A stretch of 64,000 bases of DNA from Cristatella mucedo (taxonomy: Eukaryota > Bryozoa > Phylactolaemata > Cristatellidae), in assembly GCA_009760855.2 (NCBI GenBank), contig WPIO01000076.1:670001-734000 (forward strand). Direction: 5' to 3'. The notes under the pieces were generated by a model. That model was not told the origin of the DNA and made no database searches. It saw only the letters and a list, made by a program, of their open reading frames with translations. The position numbers and the translations under genes were made by a program. This document shows, one piece after another, positions 59,495 to 64,000 of the stretch. The first letter of the stretch is position 1. The number at the start of each line of letters is the position of its first letter.

Positions 59495-59733
59495 ATCCGT
59501 AATTTCCAACTGCAAGCTGTGATTATACCTGCTACACTCTTCGGCCTCTACACCAATTAGGCTTTCAAAGCAGCTAATGTTTTGTATCGTACTAATGCAG
59601 CCTCATTTTTATATTGGCATTAGGTCAATGTGTATATGGTTTATTAGTGCCTGAGCTAGTGTAGTAGTATCAGTCTAAGCCCTTAGTATGAGAACAGCTT
59701 GCGAAACGGAGCTTTGCGTCTGACATGAATACA

Positions 59734-60175
59734 CGAATATAGCTCTAAACGACGTACATCGCGGACAAAGGAATGTTAGGCCCCATTCAAATCAAGGAAA
59801 GGAGGTATACGAATGCAAGCTTACGTCTGGCATGTAAGTATTTAAGTCAACTCAGGTCTCTATCGGAAGCTTGCTCTGGTTCAGCAGTGGGCTGTGCCTT
59901 ACATCATAGACACGTCTGCGGTGTTAGCGAACATTGAAGCATTGGCTAATAACATACATTAGGATGAGAACAATCTCGGCAAGTGACCTGGCAGCCTAGC
60001 AGGAAGTTACCGCTGTCAGTGTTAGTTATGGGTGGCCGTTATTAAATAAGTTGCCGTATAAATTTTGAAATCTAAACAACAAACTAAGCAAATATCAAAA
60101 TAAGTAAGACGGTAGAAATTAATTACCAAACAATAAAAACAAATTGAAAATGCTTAGCTAGATCGGGAAGTAGAT
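59734..60175 (-). repeat. Repeat family D, outer right-arm copy
   Basis: Mirror of 26,920-27,361. It abuts the sense RT fragment at gattcatag. Confidence 0.7.
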
Positions 60176-60176
60176 T

Positions 60177-60801
60177 CATAGATAAATTTAGAGCTAATCT
60201 CTCCACAGAGTCAGCATTGCTTAGGGTATATAACGATCTACTTAGGAATGCAGACATGGGTAGAGTGTCTCTGCTTGTTTTGCTCGATCTTTCGGTTGCT
60301 TTTGATACAATCGATCACAAAGTTCTTCTAGAGCGCCTCTCATCTCGCCTGGGCATCACTGGCACTGCTCTGCAGTGGTTCAGGTCCTATCTCAGTGGGA
60401 GACTCCAGAGTATTGACGTGAATGGACAAAGATCATCTGACGTACCTCTGAAATACGGGGTTCCTCAAGGCTCCGTGCTAGGTCCGGTTCTTTTAACGGT
60501 TTATACTCTCCTTCTTGCTGATGTGATTTCCATGCACAATCTAGGCTTTGACTTCTATGCGGAGGACACTTAGTTGTACCTTTGCTTTGATCCCTCCCAG
60601 CCTTCGAGCACCTCGAATTCTCTCAACTCACTTGCTCCATGTATTGATGACATCCGCACATGGATGGCAGCAAACTTTCTTAAACTAAACGATGATACAA
60701 CTAACTTACTAGTTATGGGCAAACCCAGTGTGATTCAGAAATTGGAAATGCTGACGCTCAAAATTGGCTCTGCCAGCATATCTCCTGTTAAAGAACTCTG
60801 A
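60177..60801 (+). pseudogene. LINE reverse transcriptase fragment, right arm
   Basis: Mirror of 26,295-26,918 on the plus strand. It reads LLDLSVAFDTIDH and FLKLNDDTTN, with the same YAED and TAG lesions, which therefore predate the palindrome. Confidence 0.92.
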
Positions 60802-61140
60802 AGACTCCTCTATGAACCAGTTTAGACAGCCAGAAGGAGGTTGGCATATCACAACAGTGGGAGGCATTGTCTTTGATAAAGACCTGATTGCAACTGATTC
60901 AAATGATGGCCCATGCGAAAAACTACAAGTCTTATAGCCAAACGAGTCGCGAACAACAATTGCAACCCCGCCACGAACCTTGTCAGAACGCATGGACTGA
61001 TAGAATGGGAACCCGGGTGGAGTGGTCTCAGATATACAGCTACTAGAACAAGGCGTCAACCAAGTTTTGGAAAGCAGAAAACTACTTTCAATGAATCTAT
61101 CACGTTGCTCATTCGAATTTTGACTACGAGCTCCCTTCAT
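60789..61140 (-). pseudogene. LINE endonuclease fragment, right arm
   Basis: Mirror of 25,956-26,306, with the same substituted SKTWL and ICQPP motifs. Confidence 0.8.
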
Positions 61141-61334
61141 TCACTCCGCTTATTTCCCTATATTAATATGATCAGAATCTCAACTAACTTTACGATTGGC
61201 GGATTTGATGAGAACTTTCGCAGGCAATTTAAGTGGCTAGTTCGTGAGTCTCCTCCAAACTGAATGACCAGCCCAGAATTAACGACGGATTAAAATCAAT
61301 CGGAAGAGCGGCATTTGACATTTGTGGCACACAG

Positions 61335-61995
61335 GCCAGTCCAAAAGCGACAAAGCTCTCATCAATTGTGAGCCGCGCGGCTTCTCCGCCGCCGCGCTTA
61401 CCTAATCTAGTAAGTGGCAGCGATTGATAACCCAACCTGACCTCAACGGTCTCACCCTACCCCTCCTCGAGTGAAGCGCTCGCAGTCCACGACTCGCGTC
61501 GCGGGTTTGAGAACTGCAGCAGCGAGCAATCCGCCATTTGCCCCCATTTACTTCAGCGATTCTTACAAAAACAGCATACTTTTTTGCTCAAGCCGTCCTA
61601 TGCTGGTATTTCAAAGCTATTTTGCTTTTCTCGACTCTCTGTCCTCTTGTGACTCAGCTGAGTATTTCGAAATCTGTCGCCTATGCGACATCTGCGCATG
61701 CGCCATGACAGCCGTTCAGGCTTTCAGTAAAAAAAAGAGCGTAAAATCCGCTGAGTATTTGCAGTTTTGTGGCGTCGCAGACGGAGACGCGCGAACTCGC
61801 AGGCGAGCGCCGCCGAACGCTCACCGCCAGAATTCGGGAGGAGCGAGGCGAGGGGATATGGTAGAAGGAGAAGGAGTCGGGAGGAGCGAGGCGAGGCGAA
61901 GGTTAGAAGGTTAGAAGGAGAAGGAGGAGTAAGAGGAATCACTGGAGGACAAGCCTCGGCAACCGGTTAGCTCATTCAACAGGCTCATTTATATG
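61335..61995 (-). promoter_or_regulatory. CpG-rich promoter-like module, right arm
   Basis: Mirror of 25,100-25,760, including GCGCATGCGC at 61,694-61,703 and the purine-rich minisatellite at 61,840-61,935. Confidence 0.4.
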
Positions 61996-62046
61996 TCGGC
62001 CGGAGAGCCTTAAAGGCCATAGCCACCGAGTGGGGCGTGCCGTTAT

Positions 62047-62127
62047 AGGATCGCCAAATGCAGGACTCGAACGAGCGACCTTGGTCATGACGAGCGAGCA
62101 CCGTACCCCAGGGCTAAGACCCTGGGG
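62047..62127 (-). repeat. tRNA-derived SINE head, right arm
   Basis: Mirror of 24,970-25,050. One base between the A and B boxes differs (ccttgg against ccctgg on this strand). Confidence 0.65.
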
Positions 62128-62399
62128 GCAACAGCAACAGTACACGTGTCAGATCGCCGTACGCTGCGCTTCCGTGCACGCACGTGCCTTCAGACAGACA
62201 AGCACGACAGACAAACCTTCAGATTCAGCACAAGCACCGGCCGGTGCTTTGAATACGCTCAGCCTTGAATTCGTGGTTTTACATGCCGGACCGGCCGGAC
62301 CATGCCGGACCGGCATGTCTCGGGCGAGTCAATGAGATTCATTCAACATTTTTCGTATATGTGGCGGGTTGCAGGCGTAATTCCTACGAGGTTATCTTA

Positions 62400-62920
<521 letters not shown>

Positions 62921-63104
62921 TTCATCAGACTAGCGAACCAGTCGGCACCGAACTCAGCTTCGGCGGGATTAACAACTGGCGCGGCGGCGTAAGTAAGCGG
63001 CGTAACTAAGCTCTATGATTAGCACTCAGTTCGTGCTGCTGACAAATCTGCATTGAGTAAAAAAAGTCAAATTACGGCAATTTAAATTTCTTCAAATATA
63101 TTGG

Positions 63105-63576
63105 AGATGCGACGATTGGCGCCAGCTGGAGCTGACTCTCGGAGCAGCAGCCAGCAGCAGCCGCCGCCCCCCGGCAAAAGTAGCGGCAGCAGCGGCGAGA
63201 TTGGGCTCACAAAACTTCTCCTCCGCGCTCAACTAATCTCGTACATGGCAGCGGTTGATAAGCCGGCCTGACCATAATGGTCACCTTCACCCCGGAGTAA
63301 AGCGGTCCCAGTACACAACGTCGCGGCCATTGAGTACAGCAGCAGGCGAGCGCTCGCGGCCGGTCGGTCGGTCAGTGGCGGACGTCAATCTTACGCTGGC
63401 TTTGATATACCGACCAGTACGTGAGGGAGAGCAGAGGCATCTTTTGATGATTCGACGGTGTCAGCGGCGGCGAATATTCAGCTGTGACCGGATGCATTCG
63501 CCGTACAGTGTGCCCCTCGTGAGCGCGAGCGATGTATGGCGCTTCAGTCCGGAGGCGGGCAAGTGTTGTTAAAGCT
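63105..63576. other. GC- and CpG-rich block, right arm
   Basis: Mirror of 23,519-23,990. No gene is called. Confidence 0.5.
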
Positions 63577-63924
63577 GGATCGCGGACGAGGGGACAACAT
63601 TTATGGAGCAGTTGTATCAGGCTGCATCGATCGATCTTTTCAGCGAGAATGAACTCACGAGAATAGGCGGCTCGCGCGTTTAGTGAAATATGTGCATCTG
63701 GCTTTAGTAAGTCTGCGAGTGGTGCGACGAAATTTCGTTAAGGGCAAGAAATTTGTTTTAGCTTGATAGCATTGACCGATCGAGAATTTTCTGGGGGGGG
63801 GGGGCGGTCATCGATGGTCCTTCGGAAAATGCCTGCCTACATTTGTCGATATCTAAAATCGATAAAACATGTAACATGTATCTCCATCTGTAATTCCACA
63901 AAATCATAAAAGACTATGTGGATG

Positions 63925-64000
63925 TTACGCAGGAGAGTTTTCTACAGCGAACTCGTAGCCTAAGCGGCTTTCAGTACTCATTCGGTAGCCATCAGACTTC
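63925..64000 (-). pseudogene. 3' tail of a LINE, cut by the window edge
   Basis: Mirror of the last codons of the LINE at 22,784-23,170 (SDGYRMSTESRLGYEF...stop). The arm clearly continues beyond the window. Confidence 0.7.

Overview
This is animal nuclear DNA, very probably from an invertebrate. It is AT-rich and intron-like, with no bacterial gene organisation. It holds decayed CR1/L2-type LINE reverse transcriptase and endonuclease fragments, tRNA-derived SINE heads, a short hAT element resembling the SPIN family, an (AAT)n-anchored interspersed repeat, and long TA, CT and GT microsatellites. The species cannot be told from the sequence. No intact conventional protein gene was found. The best gene candidate is a small three-exon secreted-peptide gene, present three times.

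The layout is dominated by recent large duplications. Unit A (about 168-14,967) is repeated directly as unit B (28,953-43,760) and again in inverted orientation as unit C (43,761-58,142). B and C are the inner parts of a giant inverted repeat: the left arm is 23,095-43,433, the spacer 43,434-43,760 (327 bp), and the right arm 43,761-64,000, which is still matching where the window ends. In the stretches compared, copies differ by scattered substitutions, small indels and microsatellite length. Shared indels, such as a 38-bp duplication present in B and C but not A, suggest that the B/C palindrome is younger than the A/B duplication.

Each unit contains, in A orientation: a LINE 3' fragment (350-784); an old 2-kb internal tandem duplication (1,500-4,670); the secreted-peptide gene on the minus strand (5,080-5,598); a SPIN-like hAT (7,361-7,530); an exon-like open frame (7,650-8,028); a TA-rich array (9,176-9,408); a second LINE fragment plus a SINE (9,490-10,120); and a foldback-type element with 0.5-kb inverted arms (10,851-13,118). 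Between A and B lies a larger inverted repeat (13,693-20,602, arms 2.3 kb) with two further copies of the same foldback family and a GC-rich leader-like insertion. Next come unique DNA with SINE-like pieces and a LINE (20,603-23,170), then the outer part of the palindrome arm: GC-rich promoter-like blocks, microsatellites, a LINE endonuclease fragment fused convergently to a LINE reverse transcriptase fragment, and a SINE.

The most striking observation is in C. The 480-bp centre of the foldback element is flipped relative to its flanks, with both crossovers inside a 53-bp perfectly shared stretch of the arms. This records an inversion between short inverted repeats that happened after, or together with, formation of the palindrome. 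A caution applies to the whole picture: one-base homopolymer differences cluster around the palindrome centre, so assembly or read artefacts must be excluded.
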